Source: an uncultured Christensenellaceae bacterium (GTDB lineage: Bacteria; Bacillota; Clostridia; Christensenellales; MGBC116941). From it: a stretch of 11,773 bases of DNA. Within the stretch, counting starts at the first letter, position 1; the number at the start of each line of letters is the position of its first letter. A program made the position numbers and the translations under genes. The notes under the pieces were generated by a model that saw only the letters and a program-made list of their open reading frames with translations, had not been told where the DNA came from and did not search any database. Shown one piece after another: positions 1-6,365 of this stretch. Where the stretch lies: contig CAJUEF010000005.1 in assembly GCA_910585035.1 (NCBI GenBank), forward strand, positions 59,057-70,829, in the 5' to 3' direction.

Positions 1-550
1 TTTTGCTCTTTTCCGGCTCCCGAACATTTTCGGACTTATTTTCAAAAGAAATTTTTTCGTGCTCGTTTCTTGCTATTTCATCATTATCCTCCTGGTCAAG
101 CAGCAGCTCTAAATTGGTAAATACAGAACAAGCCATTCTAAAAGAACGGGGAGTTTTTTTCTCACCCATACCTATAACAGCCATGCCTGATTCTCTAAGT
201 CTCCCTGCCAGGCGGGTAAAATCGCTGTCGCTGGAAACTATGCAAAAGCCGTCGACGTTATTTTGATAAAGTATATCCATTGCGTCTATGATTAGCGCTG
301 AATCAGTTGCATTTTTTCCGGTGGTATTGCTGAACTGCTGAATTGGGGTGATGGAGTTTTCCAGTAAAACACTTTTCCATTTTGAGGTTTGGCAGTTTGT
401 CCAGTCTCCGTATATTCTTTTATAGGTAACAACACCATATTTTGTCATTTCGCCAAGTATACAAGTTATGTATTTTGCACTCACGTTATCAGAATCTATA
501 AGCAAGGCAAATTTTTTATCTTCCTGTGAATGCTTTTTTTCTTCTTCCAT
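1..550 (-). CDS. NYN-domain (LabA/DUF88-like) protein, 3' end outside the window
   Basis: The ATG at 550 follows AAGGGG with a 6-base gap. The open frame runs 183 codons and leaves the window without a stop, so the C-terminus is missing. Residues about 13-150 look like a NYN/PIN-like fold: an early hydrophobic strand ending in IDSDN (D19, D21), an ATDSALIIDAMD segment (D83, D89) and FCIVSSDSDF (D108, D110), followed by a strand like AVIGMG. These acidic residues are the expected metal-binding set of NYN proteins, a family linked to RNA cleavage or RNA binding. After residue 155 the chain becomes charged and linker-like, so a further domain such as OST-HTH/LOTUS may follow off the edge; that is inference. 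The gene is divergent from nnr. The family assignment is firm, but the RNA target is unknown. Confidence 0.85.
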   Translation of the reverse strand, partial: MEEEKKHSQEDKKFALLIDSDNVSAKYITCILGEMTKYGVVTYKRIYGDWTNCQTSKWKSVLLENSITPIQQFSNTTGKNATDSALIIDAMDILYQNNVDGFCIVSSDSDFTRLAGRLRESGMAVIGMGEKKTPRSFRMACSVFTNLELLLDQEDNDEIARNEHEKISFENKSENVREPEKSK

Positions 551-586
551 TATTATCCCCTTAATCTTTTTGTTTGTATAAATATC

Positions 587-614
587 ATTTTAACATATTT
601 GCTAATTTTGTTAA
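587..614 (-). promoter_or_regulatory. Putative sigma-A promoter of the NYN gene
   Basis: On the minus strand TTAACA (609-614) and TAAAAT (587-592) are separated by 16 bases, each one mismatch from consensus. This would start transcription near 580, about 30 bases before the ATG. No comparably clear promoter was found for the divergent nnr gene in the 551-751 spacer. The region is AT-rich, so chance matches are possible. Confidence 0.45.
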
Positions 615-751
615 ACGACAAGCAGATACAAATTTTGCAAAATATTTGTTACACATAATTCATAATATGCAATAAAAATTTCTTTGTATATAAAGGAGCT
701 TTGGTATATACTAAAAATATAACATCAGCGTTTAAGGAAGGAAGCAGGTTT

Positions 752-2344
752 ATGTTTATATTATCGACGGAAGAAATGACCAATATAGAAAAGCGCACAA
801 TAAATGAATTCGGTATTTCCGGCGAAGTACTTATGGAAAACGCAGGTAAATCAGCTGCGGATAAAACGGAAAAATACCTGGGAGACATGTTTGGCAAAAA
901 TGTTCTGGTGGTATGCGGCAAAGGGAATAACGGAGGAGACGGATATGTTATCGCAAGGCATTTGCAGGAAAAAGGCGCACATGTATATGTGCTTATGTGT
1001 GTTTCAAGAGATGAAGTAAGAGGCGATGCCAAGACTATGCTTGAAAAGCTGCCAAGAGCTGTCCAGTTTACTAACCTTGAGAGAATTTCCGGCACACATT
1101 TTGACATTGCTGTAGACGCTATTTTTGGCACAGGTTTTAAAGGAGAAATTGATGGTGTTTATGAAAGAGCCATTAATTGCATTAACAATAGCGGGGGAAT
1201 GGTGATTTCAGTTGATATTCCAAGTGGAGTGAACGGAAGCACAGGGGAGGTAGCAAAGGTGTGCGTGCGTGCAGACTATACTTTTACCTTTTGTCGTGAA
1301 AAGCTGGGACACAGGATTTATCCGGGTAAGAGGATGTGTGGAAAAACCATTGTTTGCGATATAGGCATTCCGGAGGCTGCTGTAATGGAAGAAAAGCCTA
1401 AAATAAATTTGTTTTCCAAATCAGATATGGACACAGAGCTGCGGCCTCTCTCACCCATGGATCATAAGGGAGTAAACGGCAGGCTGCTTATAATTGGCGG
1501 AAGCACAGGGATGGCAGGCTCGGTGTGCCTCGCTGCCAGGGCGGCGATGAGAGCTGGTGCAGGTCTTTGCCATGTGGCGATACCAAAATCCATTTATCCA
1601 ATTGTGGCAACAAAACTTACAGAAGCGATGACCATTCCTCTTGAGGATGATGAAAATGGATGTATTTCAGCGCATGGCGCAGATAAGCTGGATGATATAA
1701 TAAACAAAGCAGATGCAGTTGTTATTGGATGCGGTATGTCAGTAAATGATAATACATGTGCATTTATGGACAGGCTAATTGATAAAATTAAAATTCCAAT
1801 GCTTGTCGATGCAGACGGGCTTAACATATTAGCCAGAAATATTGATTTTTTCTATAGGTTTAATGGACCTGTTGTGCTTACTCCCCATGCTATGGAAATG
1901 TCCAGACTGACGGGAAAGAGCGTAGAAAACATAAATAATGATAGAGTGGGAACGGCCATGAAGTTTGCAAAAGACAGAAGGGTAACTTTGGTGCTCAAAG
2001 GTAACTGCACAGTTACTGCAAACGGTAAATCCGGATATATAAATACAAACGGAAACCCGGGAATGGCAACAGGAGGAAGCGGAGATGTGCTTTCCGGAGT
2101 TATAGGAGCGATGATGGCAGGAGGAATGAAGCCTTTTAAAGCAGCGGCATGCGGCGTGTATCTTCATGGGCGTGCGGGGGATTACGCAGCAGAACAGCTT
2201 TCAATGAGAGGTATGATAGCTTCAGATATTGTGGAAGCATTGCCTCATTGCTTTACTGCTGCACTGTCAGGAAAAGGACCTTCAAGTCTTTTGGAAAAAA
2301 AGGATACGGCAAGAGAAAGCCGGAATATAAAATGGCTAACTTAA
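752..2344 (+). CDS. nnr: Bifunctional NAD(P)H-hydrate epimerase / ADP-dependent NAD(P)H-hydrate dehydratase
   Basis: This is a fused NAD(P)HX repair enzyme of 530 residues. The N-terminal YjeF_N half (about 1-215) epimerises the damaged hydrated cofactor. It shows LMENAG (27-32), GKGNNGGDGY (56-65), a VDAIFGTG segment near 120 that carries the catalytic Asp, and PSGVNGSTGEV near 157. The C-terminal ribokinase-like half dehydrates S-NAD(P)HX using ADP. It shows HKGVNGRLLIIGGSTG near 237, VDADGLN near 352, LTPHAMEMSRL and GGSGDVLSG near 440 with the catalytic Asp. The start was placed at 752 because AAGGAAGGA sits about 8 bases upstream and the family begins at this point. An in-frame TTG at 701 has a Shine-Dalgarno only 2 bases away and would add 17 atypical residues. 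It is a cytosolic housekeeping enzyme of usual length with both halves intact, transcribed alone and closed by a strong terminator. Confidence 0.96.
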   Translation: MFILSTEEMTNIEKRTINEFGISGEVLMENAGKSAADKTEKYLGDMFGKNVLVVCGKGNNGGDGYVIARHLQEKGAHVYVLMCVSRDEVRGDAKTMLEKLPRAVQFTNLERISGTHFDIAVDAIFGTGFKGEIDGVYERAINCINNSGGMVISVDIPSGVNGSTGEVAKVCVRADYTFTFCREKLGHRIYPGKRMCGKTIVCDIGIPEAAVMEEKPKINLFSKSDMDTELRPLSPMDHKGVNGRLLIIGGSTGMAGSVCLAARAAMRAGAGLCHVAIPKSIYPIVATKLTEAMTIPLEDDENGCISAHGADKLDDIINKADAVVIGCGMSVNDNTCAFMDRLIDKIKIPMLVDADGLNILARNIDFFYRFNGPVVLTPHAMEMSRLTGKSVENINNDRVGTAMKFAKDRRVTLVLKGNCTVTANGKSGYINTNGNPGMATGGSGDVLSGVIGAMMAGGMKPFKAAACGVYLHGRAGDYAAEQLSMRGMIASDIVEALPHCFTAALSGKGPSSLLEKKDTARESRNIKWLT

Positions 2345-2372
2345 AAAAAGCTCCGAAATATCGGAGCTTTTA
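2345..2372. terminator. Bidirectional intrinsic terminator between nnr and the yjfB-like gene
   Basis: A perfect 12-bp stem, AAAAAGCTCCGA (2345-2356) with TCGGAGCTTTTT (2361-2372), encloses an AATA loop. It begins right after the nnr stop codon and lies 10 bases beyond the minus-strand stop at 2383. A-runs and T-runs on both sides let it work in both directions. Confidence 0.92.
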
Positions 2373-2382
2373 ATCATTAATG

Positions 2383-2559
2383 TTAAATACAAATATCCAT
2401 TCCTGCAGGGGCGCATCCTACCGAAAGTTCGGCAAGGCTTTCAATCATAATATCTGTTATTGCTTCCTCTGCATTCATTACTTGTTTTAGTACGCCTATG
2501 CTGGCAGATTGCTGAATACTCATGCTGGACATAGCCATGCTTACTGCTGCAATATCCAT
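2383..2559 (-). CDS. YjfB-like small protein (putative motility protein family)
   Basis: This small protein has 58 residues. It opens with MDIAAVSMAMSSMSIQQSAS, the typical N-terminus of the YjfB family (Pfam 'putative motility protein'), followed by an amphipathic helix and a short tail containing GCAPAGMDI. The biochemical role of the family is not known; it is linked to motility through its occurrence with flagellar genes in Bacillus and relatives. The open frame extends upstream to 2670, but the ATG at 2559 is the right start: AAAGGATG lies about 7 bases before it, and the added residues would overlap the end of the VTT gene. No flagellar gene is visible here. It is closed by the terminator shared with nnr and has its own promoter-like sequence. 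Confidence 0.82.
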   Translation of the reverse strand: MDIAAVSMAMSSMSIQQSASIGVLKQVMNAEEAITDIMIESLAELSVGCAPAGMDICI

Positions 2560-2589
2560 AAAATCACATCCTTTATTACCTTTAATTAA

Positions 2590-2618
2590 ATTATGCCATA
2601 AATGCAAAAAAAATTCAA
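2590..2618 (-). promoter_or_regulatory. Putative sigma-A promoter of the yjfB-like gene
   Basis: On the minus strand TTGAAT (2613-2618), 17 bases and CATAAT (2590-2595), with TGG just before the -10, form an extended -10 promoter. Transcription would start near 2583, giving a short leader of about 24 bases. It lies just downstream of the VTT gene, so the small gene can be expressed on its own. No sigma-D (TAAA/GCCGATAT) motility promoter was seen. Confidence 0.5.
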
Positions 2619-2638
2619 GATGTTTTTTAATCCCAGCG

Positions 2639-3220
2639 TTAAAGAAAACGTTCCAGCCATCCCCAGCCAAGGCTGTATGCAGCTATGGTAAAGGGCTTGC
2701 CAAGGAGAATAATTGCTGCGTATTTAGTAAATGACATTGGGGTGGTGCCTGCAAGGTAGCATAGAAAATCGTCAGGGAATACGGGAGCCACAATTGCAAT
2801 TATAAAGAGTGTTGTAAAATGGCTGCCGTCTCCGGTGTGCTTTTGGTATTTTTGAATTGACTTGGGGCTAAAAATAAGTGAAAGTATAGGCATTCCAAAA
2901 CGGCGGGCAATTATAAATGCAATAATAGAGCCAAGGCAGATACCGGCATAGTTATACCAAAAGCCATACCAGGGACCAAATAGCACAACGCCTGCAAGGC
3001 TGGATATTCCACAGGGCAGCATGGGAACTATTACCTGCAGAGCCTGAAGAGATATAAATACAATTGGTCCGGCAATTCCAAAGGGCTTTATAAAATTGTA
3101 GAGTGCATCTGTTGAAGAAAAAAGATTTGCTTTCCAGGCATAATAACAGAGAAATGCAAAAAGTATAACGCATAATGCGGCAAATATATTTAGAAATAAT
3201 CTTATATATTTTGCTTTCAT
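2639..3220 (-). CDS. TVP38/TMEM64 family (VTT domain) membrane protein
   Basis: This is a 193-residue integral membrane protein. The ATG at 3220 has AAAGGAG about 7 bases upstream. Residues 7-27 form a first membrane helix, followed by several more. The VTT/SNARE-associated core includes the VPMLPCGISSLAGVVLFGPW stretch (a Pro/Gly-rich re-entrant region), then GSIIAFIIARRFG, and near the end APVFPDDFLCYLAGTTPM and LLGKPFTIAAYSLGWGWLERF. These are hallmark segments of the TVP38/TMEM64 branch of the DedA superfamily. Members are thought to move lipids across the membrane or affect membrane homeostasis, but the substrate of bacterial TVP38 proteins is generally not defined. The gene follows the Crp/Fnr gene on the same strand after 87 bases, so they may be partly cotranscribed, although a promoter-like sequence lies in the gap. 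Confidence 0.9.
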   Translation of the reverse strand: MKAKYIRLFLNIFAALCVILFAFLCYYAWKANLFSSTDALYNFIKPFGIAGPIVFISLQALQVIVPMLPCGISSLAGVVLFGPWYGFWYNYAGICLGSIIAFIIARRFGMPILSLIFSPKSIQKYQKHTGDGSHFTTLFIIAIVAPVFPDDFLCYLAGTTPMSFTKYAAIILLGKPFTIAAYSLGWGWLERFL

Positions 3221-3257
3221 AATTTGTTCTCCTTTATCCTTTAACGGTTATTATTTT

Positions 3258-3287
3258 TAAATATCAAAAGTGATTTTGTTTTCTCAA
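3258..3287 (-). promoter_or_regulatory. Possible promoter of the VTT gene
   Basis: On the minus strand TTGAGA (3282-3287), an 18-base spacer and TATTTA (3258-3263), with TGA just before the -10, lie between the Crp/Fnr gene and the VTT gene. The -10 match is weak, and readthrough from the upstream regulator gene is an alternative. No hairpin terminator separates the two genes. Confidence 0.3.
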
Positions 3288-3307
3288 TGCTAATTGGATA
3301 TTGGTTT

Positions 3308-3958
3308 TCATTTAACAGTAAATTTATTTTTTTGGAAATCTATATATCCATCTTTTTTAAGCTTGCTTAAAACAGAGGAAAGAGCGCTTCGGTCTGCGGC
3401 GAGATAGTCTGCCATTTCCTGTCTGTTAAATGGAATTTTAAAGGTATTAGATTGGGTTTTTAGAGCACAGTCATTTAAATAAGACATTATCTTGTCAGCA
3501 AGAGTTCGTTTAGTTAGATGCTCAATGCGCACTGTTAAAAAAATGTTTTTTCTGGCAAAGGTACTTAAAAGATTGGCGGTTAATATGCCGCCGTATGGGG
3601 AAGCACATGCTGAAGTAATGGAATTTCCCGAAATAAGCATAACTGTTGTGCTTTGAGCAGCTTGAGCAGATACAGTTACAGCCTCACCACTGTAAACAAA
3701 TCCTTCGCCAAACATGTCTCCCGGCTGAATGTTTGCAAGAATTAGGGAGTTTCCTGATATATCTTCTTTAATGATTTGAACGTTTCCGCGAATTACAATA
3801 CCGATGCTTTTGAGCTGTGTCCCCGCTGTAAATAAAAATTCTCCCTTTGCATAGTCTTTTAACTTTGGAGATAGATATTCTATTACGGTCTGAATTTGTT
3901 CATCTGTTAGTCCTTCAAATAATTTACATTTTTTTAAAAGTTGGATATTTTTTTTCAT
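3308..3958 (-). CDS. Crp/Fnr family transcriptional regulator
   Basis: This is a 216-residue protein with the two-domain Crp/Fnr layout. Residues about 10-120 form the cyclic-nucleotide-binding-like beta roll, with CKLFEGLTDEQ at the start, AKGEFLFTAGTQ and PGDMFGEGFVYSG. A dimerisation helix follows, then a winged helix-turn-helix with NRQEMADYLAADRSALSSVLSKLKKDGYID, where the recognition helix carries DRSALSSVL. The four-cysteine [4Fe-4S] pattern of true FNR is absent, as only scattered Cys such as C11 are present. It is therefore more like the HcpR/Clp-type branch that responds to redox, NO or another ligand; the signal is not readable from the sequence. No good Shine-Dalgarno precedes the ATG, so translation may be weak. 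It is divergent from the ferredoxin gene, which is the obvious candidate target. Confidence 0.92.
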   Translation of the reverse strand: MKKNIQLLKKCKLFEGLTDEQIQTVIEYLSPKLKDYAKGEFLFTAGTQLKSIGIVIRGNVQIIKEDISGNSLILANIQPGDMFGEGFVYSGEAVTVSAQAAQSTTVMLISGNSITSACASPYGGILTANLLSTFARKNIFLTVRIEHLTKRTLADKIMSYLNDCALKTQSNTFKIPFNRQEMADYLAADRSALSSVLSKLKKDGYIDFQKNKFTVK

Positions 3959-3970
3959 AATTCTATTTTG

Positions 3971-3984
3971 GTTGTAGTTACAAC
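3971..3984. promoter_or_regulatory. Palindromic operator candidate for the Crp/Fnr regulator
   Basis: GTTGTA-GT-TACAAC is a perfect inverted repeat with 6-base arms. Its size and its TTGT/ACAA-type half-sites suit a Crp/Fnr dimer. It lies about 10-23 bases inside the predicted transcript of the regulator gene and at roughly -36 to -41 of the candidate ferredoxin promoter. One dimer could thus repress its own gene and activate the ferredoxin gene. This is inferred from position and symmetry. Confidence 0.6.
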
Positions 3985-4007
3985 GGTTTTTTTATTTTAA
4001 CTATAAT
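3978..4007 (+). promoter_or_regulatory. Candidate activator-dependent promoter of the ferredoxin gene
   Basis: A perfect TATAAT at 4002-4007 has only a poor -35 (TTACAA, 3978-3983, 18-base spacer), and that -35 lies inside the palindrome. A good -10 with a poor -35 covered by a regulator site is what a class II Crp/Fnr-activated promoter looks like. The -10 overlaps the -10 of the opposing regulator promoter. The sequence is AT-rich, so the assignment is tentative. Confidence 0.4.
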
Positions 4008-4028
4008 ATTATTTAAACATGAAGTCAA
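4000..4028 (-). promoter_or_regulatory. Strong sigma-A promoter of the Crp/Fnr gene
   Basis: On the minus strand TTGACT (4023-4028), exactly 17 bases, and TATAGT (4000-4005) are each one base from consensus. The predicted start is near 3993, about 35 bases before the ATG. The palindrome at 3971-3984 lies just downstream of the start site, where a bound protein would block elongation or initiation. Confidence 0.65.
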
Positions 4029-4081
4029 CACAATACATTTAATATAAAAAATTTTAATGCGTATGGTGAAAGGAGAAAAAA

Positions 4082-4804
4082 TTGATAAGACAGATAATTA
4101 AGATAGACGAAGAAAAGTGCACCGGATGCGGACTTTGTGTAAACGCATGTCATGAGGGGGCTATAGGCATGGTTGACGGGAAAGCAAAACTGCTGAGAGA
4201 CGATTATTGCGACGGACTTGGAAATTGTTTGCCCGCATGTCCCACCGGTGCGATTACATTTGAGGAGAGAGAAGCTATGGAATATAATGAACAGGCGGTT
4301 AAAGAAGCAATGGAAAACAAAATGCAAATGAATAAACAGGGAGAAAAGCTTCCATGCGGATGCCCGGGAAGTAACTCAAAGGTTATTAAAAGGGAAAACA
4401 GCTCATGCAGCGCCGATCATTCTCAAAGGGAAGTTGCTAGCAGGCTTAGCCAATGGCCGGTACAAATAAAGCTTGTGCCAATTAACGCTTCATACTTTAA
4501 CGGAGCTAATCTTCTTATTGCGGCAGATTGCGCTGCCTTTGCTTATGGAAATTTTCATGAGGAGTTTATTAAAAACCGCATTACCCTTATTGGCTGTCCT
4601 AAATTGGATGATGTGGATTATACAGAGAAGCTTACAGAGATAATAAAAAACAACGATATAAAAAGCCTTACAATTGTAAGGATGGAGGTGCCTTGCTGCG
4701 GCGGCATTGAAACAGCAGCTAAAAACGCGCTGCAAAACAGCGGGAAATTTATTCCGTGGCAAGTTAAGATTATTTCTACAGATGGAAGAATACTTGATGT
4801 ATAA
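4082..4804 (+). CDS. Ferredoxin-like 4Fe-4S protein with Cys-rich C-terminal domain
   Basis: This protein has 240 residues and starts at TTG 4082, with AAAGGAG 6-7 bases upstream. Residues 5-60 are a two-cluster ferredoxin module. The first motif is a full C13-x2-C16-x2-C19-x3-C23, although His replaces the usual Pro after C23. The second reads C43-x5-C49-x3-C53-P with Leu46 where the middle Cys would be, so the second cluster has only three classical ligands. A charged linker (about 62-90) leads to PCGCPG (C92, C94) and then a domain of about 130 residues with alternating strands and helices, including LLIAADCAAFAYG, LIGCPKLDD (C172) and VPCCGG (C205, C206). This architecture recurs in anaerobes as '4Fe-4S binding protein' next to Crp/Fnr genes. 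A role in cytosolic electron transfer or redox and nitrosative stress is likely, but no reaction can be assigned. Confidence 0.85.
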   Translation: MIRQIIKIDEEKCTGCGLCVNACHEGAIGMVDGKAKLLRDDYCDGLGNCLPACPTGAITFEEREAMEYNEQAVKEAMENKMQMNKQGEKLPCGCPGSNSKVIKRENSSCSADHSQREVASRLSQWPVQIKLVPINASYFNGANLLIAADCAAFAYGNFHEEFIKNRITLIGCPKLDDVDYTEKLTEIIKNNDIKSLTIVRMEVPCCGGIETAAKNALQNSGKFIPWQVKIISTDGRILDV

Positions 4805-4857
4805 AATAAAATTATTTATTATTTTTATGAAAAGTGATACGCTCAATAAAAGTATTT

Positions 4858-4873
4858 AGTTTAACTTTAAACT
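4858..4873 (+). repeat. Small AT-rich inverted repeat, possible weak terminator of the ferredoxin gene
   Basis: AGTTTAA-CT-TTAAACT has perfect 7-base arms but only a 2-base loop and two G/C pairs. It is followed by TGTATTTTT. It is the best terminator candidate in the 285-base gap between the ferredoxin and tetR genes, but it is a weak one. The rest of that gap up to 5010 holds only very short ORFs of about 6-11 codons without ribosome binding sites. Confidence 0.3.
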
Positions 4874-5017
4874 TGTATTTTTAAAAATTAAAAGCGAAAA
4901 AAGTTTTTTAGTTTTTGAGATTAATATAAATGAAAAAAATGATAAAATAGTTTGATAAAATTTATATGCAGCTTATAATGCTTATAAACAGCACCTTCGA
5001 CAAGTTTATATAATAAA

Positions 5018-5033
5018 TTGACTAATCAGTCAA
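5018..5033. promoter_or_regulatory. TetR-type operator 1
   Basis: TTGACTAATCAGTCAA has perfect 6-base arms (TTGACT/AGTCAA) around AATC. It includes the promoter -35. Its centre is 34 bases (about three helical turns) from that of operator 2, of which it is the exact reverse complement. Confidence 0.8.
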
Positions 5034-5046
5034 TTTATTATATAAT
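5018..5046 (+). promoter_or_regulatory. sigma-A promoter of the tetR-family gene
   Basis: TTGACT (5018-5023), exactly 17 bases and TATAAT (5041-5046) make a near-consensus promoter. Transcription would begin near 5053, giving a leader of about 37 bases. The -35 is the left half of operator 1 and the start site lies at the edge of operator 2, so occupation of either site should block RNA polymerase. Confidence 0.8.
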
Positions 5047-5051
5047 ATTTA

Positions 5052-5067
5052 TTGACTGATTAGTCAA
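5052..5067. promoter_or_regulatory. TetR-type operator 2
   Basis: TTGACTGATTAGTCAA is the exact reverse complement of operator 1. It covers the predicted transcription start and the first bases of the transcript. Binding here together with operator 1 would close the promoter from both sides, consistent with autorepression by the TetR-family protein encoded directly downstream. Confidence 0.8.
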
Positions 5068-5089
5068 TAAAATTTTAAGGATAAATTTC

Positions 5090-5704
5090 ATGAAAAAATC
5101 TGAAAAGACAGAACTTACAAAAGAAAAAATATTTTCAGCAGCGTTAATGGAATTTGGCAACAAGGGTTATAATAATTCAAGTCTTAACAGTATATGCAGT
5201 AATAACAAAATTTCAAAAGGGCTTATTTACCATAACTTTAAAAGTAAAGATGATATATATTTGCTTTGTGTTGAATATGTCTTTGATATGTTTATGGCTT
5301 TTATTAATAAGCACTATAAAGGAGAAGGCCTTAGAAGATACATGTTTTTGCGTTATGAATTTTTTACTGAAAATCCGCTTTTAGGCAAAATATTTTTTGA
5401 AGCTGTTTTACAGCCTCCTCAAAATTTAAGATGGGATATTAAAGCGCTTAAAGTTAAACTTGATGAATTTAACTTTGATATATATAAAGCTGCTATTGAA
5501 AATATTACATTAAGAGAGGGGATAACCATTAAAGAAGCAATAGAATATTACAGCATTATGATCGAAATGTATAGCGGATATTTTAGCAGCAACGCATATG
5601 CAGATGTTATGTTTTCCGAAATTATGGAGCATGAATCAACTTTGGATAAAATGTTTGATTTTATGATTTATGGAATTGCAAATAAAAAAGAAAAGGATAT
5701 TTAA
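5090..5704 (+). CDS. TetR/AcrR family transcriptional regulator
   Basis: This is a 204-residue, one-component regulator. Residues about 8-55 form the TetR DNA-binding domain: TKEKIFSAALMEFGNKGYNN, the turn, then SICSNNKISKGLIYHNFKSKDDIYLLC, with the recognition helix around KISKGLIYHNF. The remaining helical domain (about 60-195) binds an unknown ligand and mediates dimerisation. It is rich in aromatic residues, as in many regulators sensing hydrophobic compounds. AAGG lies about 9 bases before the ATG. The gene stands alone: the ferredoxin gene lies upstream and a strong terminator follows, so any target beyond itself is elsewhere in the genome. Two mirror-image operators over its promoter indicate autorepression. 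Confidence 0.93.
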   Translation: MKKSEKTELTKEKIFSAALMEFGNKGYNNSSLNSICSNNKISKGLIYHNFKSKDDIYLLCVEYVFDMFMAFINKHYKGEGLRRYMFLRYEFFTENPLLGKIFFEAVLQPPQNLRWDIKALKVKLDEFNFDIYKAAIENITLREGITIKEAIEYYSIMIEMYSGYFSSNAYADVMFSEIMEHESTLDKMFDFMIYGIANKKEKDI

Positions 5705-5733
5705 GTATGGTATAAATGATTGTTACTTAAATA

Positions 5734-5762
5734 AAAAAGCCGGCAAAAATTGCCGGTTTTTT
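5734..5762. terminator. Bidirectional terminator between tetR and cotJC
   Basis: CCGGCAA (5740-5746) pairs with TTGCCGG (5750-5756) around an AAA loop. The stem is extended by a G-T pair and five A-T pairs, so that A-runs and T-runs flank it on both sides. It lies 30 bases after the tetR stop and 4 bases after the cotJC stop on the other strand, and serves both. Confidence 0.9.
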
Positions 5763-5765
5763 ATT

Positions 5766-6362
5766 TTATTTATCAAAGGCAGGGTTGTAACAGTAAAAGT
5801 TTTTGCTGTTAAGGTTATCCTGAACAATTCTAAGAGCTTCACCAAATCTTTGATAATGAACAATTTCACGCTCCCTTAAAAATCTGATAGGATCAAGAAC
5901 TTCCGGTGATTTAATCAGTCTTATAAGGTTGTCATAAGTTGTTCTTGCCTTTTGTTCTGCTGCCATATCTTCGTGAAGGTCTGTTATTGGGTCGCCTTTG
6001 CTTTGAAAATACGTAGCAGTAAAGGCAGGACCGGAAGCCGCAACAGGATAAAGGCCTAAAGTATGGTCTACATAGTAATCAGTAAAGCCGCAGTTTTTGA
6101 TTTCTTCAACGCTAAGATTACGGGTTAGCTGATGAACAATAGCGGATACTATTTCCATATGTGCTAATTCTTCTGTGCCTATATCTGTTAATATGCCTGC
6201 AACTTCTCTATAAGGCATGGCATATCTTTGGGACAAATAACGCATTGATGCACTAAGCTCGCCGTCGGGTCCGCCGAATTGGCTTATAATAGCTTTAGCA
6301 AGCTTTGGATTGGTTTCCTTTATATTTACGGGATATTGCAGTCTCTTTTCGTAATTCCACAT
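5766..6362 (-). CDS. cotJC: Spore coat protein CotJC, manganese-catalase family
   Basis: This 198-residue protein is the usual length for CotJC. It is a four-helix-bundle manganese-catalase homologue that sits in the inner spore coat and may remove hydrogen peroxide. All expected dimanganese ligands are visible: E35 in DGELSASMRY, E65 and H68 in TEELAHMEI, E136 in MAAEQKART and H169 in REIVHYQRFGEA. The N-terminus MWNYEKRLQYPV is characteristic. The ATG at 6362 has GGAGGGAAA upstream and lies 3 bases from the cotJB stop, so it is translated from the cotJABC message. It is the last gene of the operon and is followed by a strong terminator. Intact metal ligands suggest that catalase activity is retained. 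Confidence 0.96.
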   Translation of the reverse strand: MWNYEKRLQYPVNIKETNPKLAKAIISQFGGPDGELSASMRYLSQRYAMPYREVAGILTDIGTEELAHMEIVSAIVHQLTRNLSVEEIKNCGFTDYYVDHTLGLYPVAASGPAFTATYFQSKGDPITDLHEDMAAEQKARTTYDNLIRLIKSPEVLDPIRFLREREIVHYQRFGEALRIVQDNLNSKNFYCYNPAFDK

Positions 6363-6365
6363 AGA

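Noticed and set aside
701..751. TTG at 701 as the start of nnr
   Set aside because: The AAAGGAG before it is only 2 bases away, the added 17 residues are atypical, and the ATG at 752 has a well-spaced AAGGAAGGA and begins where the family begins.
649..1131. Minus-strand ORF of 160 codons over the 5' part of nnr
   Set aside because: It is antisense to well-matched NnrE motifs, has no ribosome binding site and resembles no known family. It is a shadow of the real gene.
2560..2670. N-terminal extension of the yjfB-like protein
   Set aside because: It would overlap the end of the VTT gene, lacks a ribosome binding site and precedes the family's conserved N-terminus at 2559.
3308..3958. Classical oxygen-sensing FNR
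   Set aside because: The N-terminal cysteine set for a [4Fe-4S] cluster is absent, so only the broader Crp/Fnr family call is supported. HcpR was considered, but its operator could not be verified from memory.
4805..5010. Small ORFs between the ferredoxin and tetR genes
   Set aside because: They are only about 6-11 codons long, have no ribosome binding sites and lie in AT-rich sequence. They are not supported as genes or leader peptides.
5010..5075. TetR operators read as a CRISPR or transposon end
   Set aside because: There are only two copies in inverted orientation over a promoter, with no spacer series, no transposase and no target duplication. Operators explain them fully.
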